Positions 63,972 to 64,000 of a DNA stretch of 64,000 nt are shown here, in pieces. Below the pieces are notes generated by a model. That model did no database searches. It was not told the DNA's origin and saw nothing but the letters and a program-made list of their open reading frames with translations. Made by a program: the position numbers and the translations under genes. This stretch comes from Bacteroidales bacterium. Its GTDB lineage: Bacteria; Bacteroidota; Bacteroidia; Bacteroidales; Salinivirgaceae. Each line of letters starts with the position of its first letter. The stretch's first letter is position 1. The stretch lies in NCBI GenBank assembly GCA_012519055.1, contig JAAYQU010000046.1, forward strand, positions 42,388 through 106,387. Reading direction: 5' to 3'.

Positions 63972-64000
63972 ATTAAAAAATTCTCATGATTTTTTACCTA

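Noticed and set aside
1..64000. CRISPR arrays, tRNA or rRNA genes, riboswitches
   Set aside because: No regularly spaced direct repeats, no cloverleaf with a TTCGA-type T-loop and no recognisable aptamer were seen in the gaps. A covariance-model search would settle this.

Overview
The window looks like a chromosomal segment from an AT-rich member of the Bacteroidetes, probably Bacteroidales or Marinilabiliales. Five features point there. The str and S10 ribosomal clusters are merged (rpsL-rpsG-fusA-rpsJ-rplC onward) with no tuf gene. Upstream regions carry the Bacteroidetes -33/-7 promoter type (TTTG, 19-20 nt, TAnnTTTG). Two secreted proteins end in type IX secretion (T9SS) sorting domains. 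One receptor has a Reg_prop/Y_Y_Y sensor. The menaquinone gene mqnA belongs to the futalosine route. Genus cannot be fixed from the sequence alone.

Layout. 1-10.4 kb (minus): ribosomal proteins L6 (cut by the edge) back to S12, with EF-G, behind one strong promoter. 10.6-19 kb: a membrane protein and an M28 peptidase, an NlpC/P60 hydrolase, a 1303-residue membrane receptor ending in a class III adenylate cyclase domain, and a SiaB-like kinase. 19-26 kb (minus): an apparent operon purB - MsbA-type exporter - glycosyltransferase - two GIN-domain proteins - PagL-like lipid A deacylase, suggesting an envelope/LPS theme. 26-28.5 kb: mqnA and an NfeD/ClpP-class membrane protease. 28.6-36 kb (minus): the elongasome genes mreB-mreC-mreD-mrdA-rodA behind purH. 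36-40.4 kb: an unrecognised helical protein, a zinc-dependent phospholipase C/P1 nuclease-like lipoprotein, a gene-poor stretch with a decayed ORF, and an S9-like hydrolase. 40.5-45 kb: a coiled-coil protein, zapA, 6S RNA, rny, a 55-codon ORF, a CitE-like lyase and birA. 45-47.4 kb: a Wzz/Wzy-type polysaccharide pair. 47.4-50.2 kb (minus): a SpoIIE-type phosphatase, efp and tsaB. 50.3-56.1 kb: a tolC gene divergent from a MacB-like exporter (ATPase, two permeases, adaptor). 56.4-63.9 kb: two tandem giant C25 cysteine peptidases.

The most notable finding is the C25 pair. By comparison with P. gingivalis gingipains recalled from memory, the first gene is Lys-gingipain (Kgp)-like and the second Arg-gingipain (Rgp)-like. 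Both keep the catalytic His-Cys pair 33 residues apart, both keep the aspartate that sets P1 specificity in the matching gingipain, and each has a propeptide junction cleavable by its own predicted specificity. In P. gingivalis the corresponding genes are, to my knowledge, unlinked; here they sit 66 bp apart. Second-tier items are the propeller-PAS-adenylate cyclase receptor beside a SiaB-like kinase, a phospholipase whose likely catalytic N-terminal Trp follows a Lys, and an inverted-repeat operator candidate between tolC and its exporter. No intact insertion sequence, CRISPR array, tRNA or rRNA was seen.
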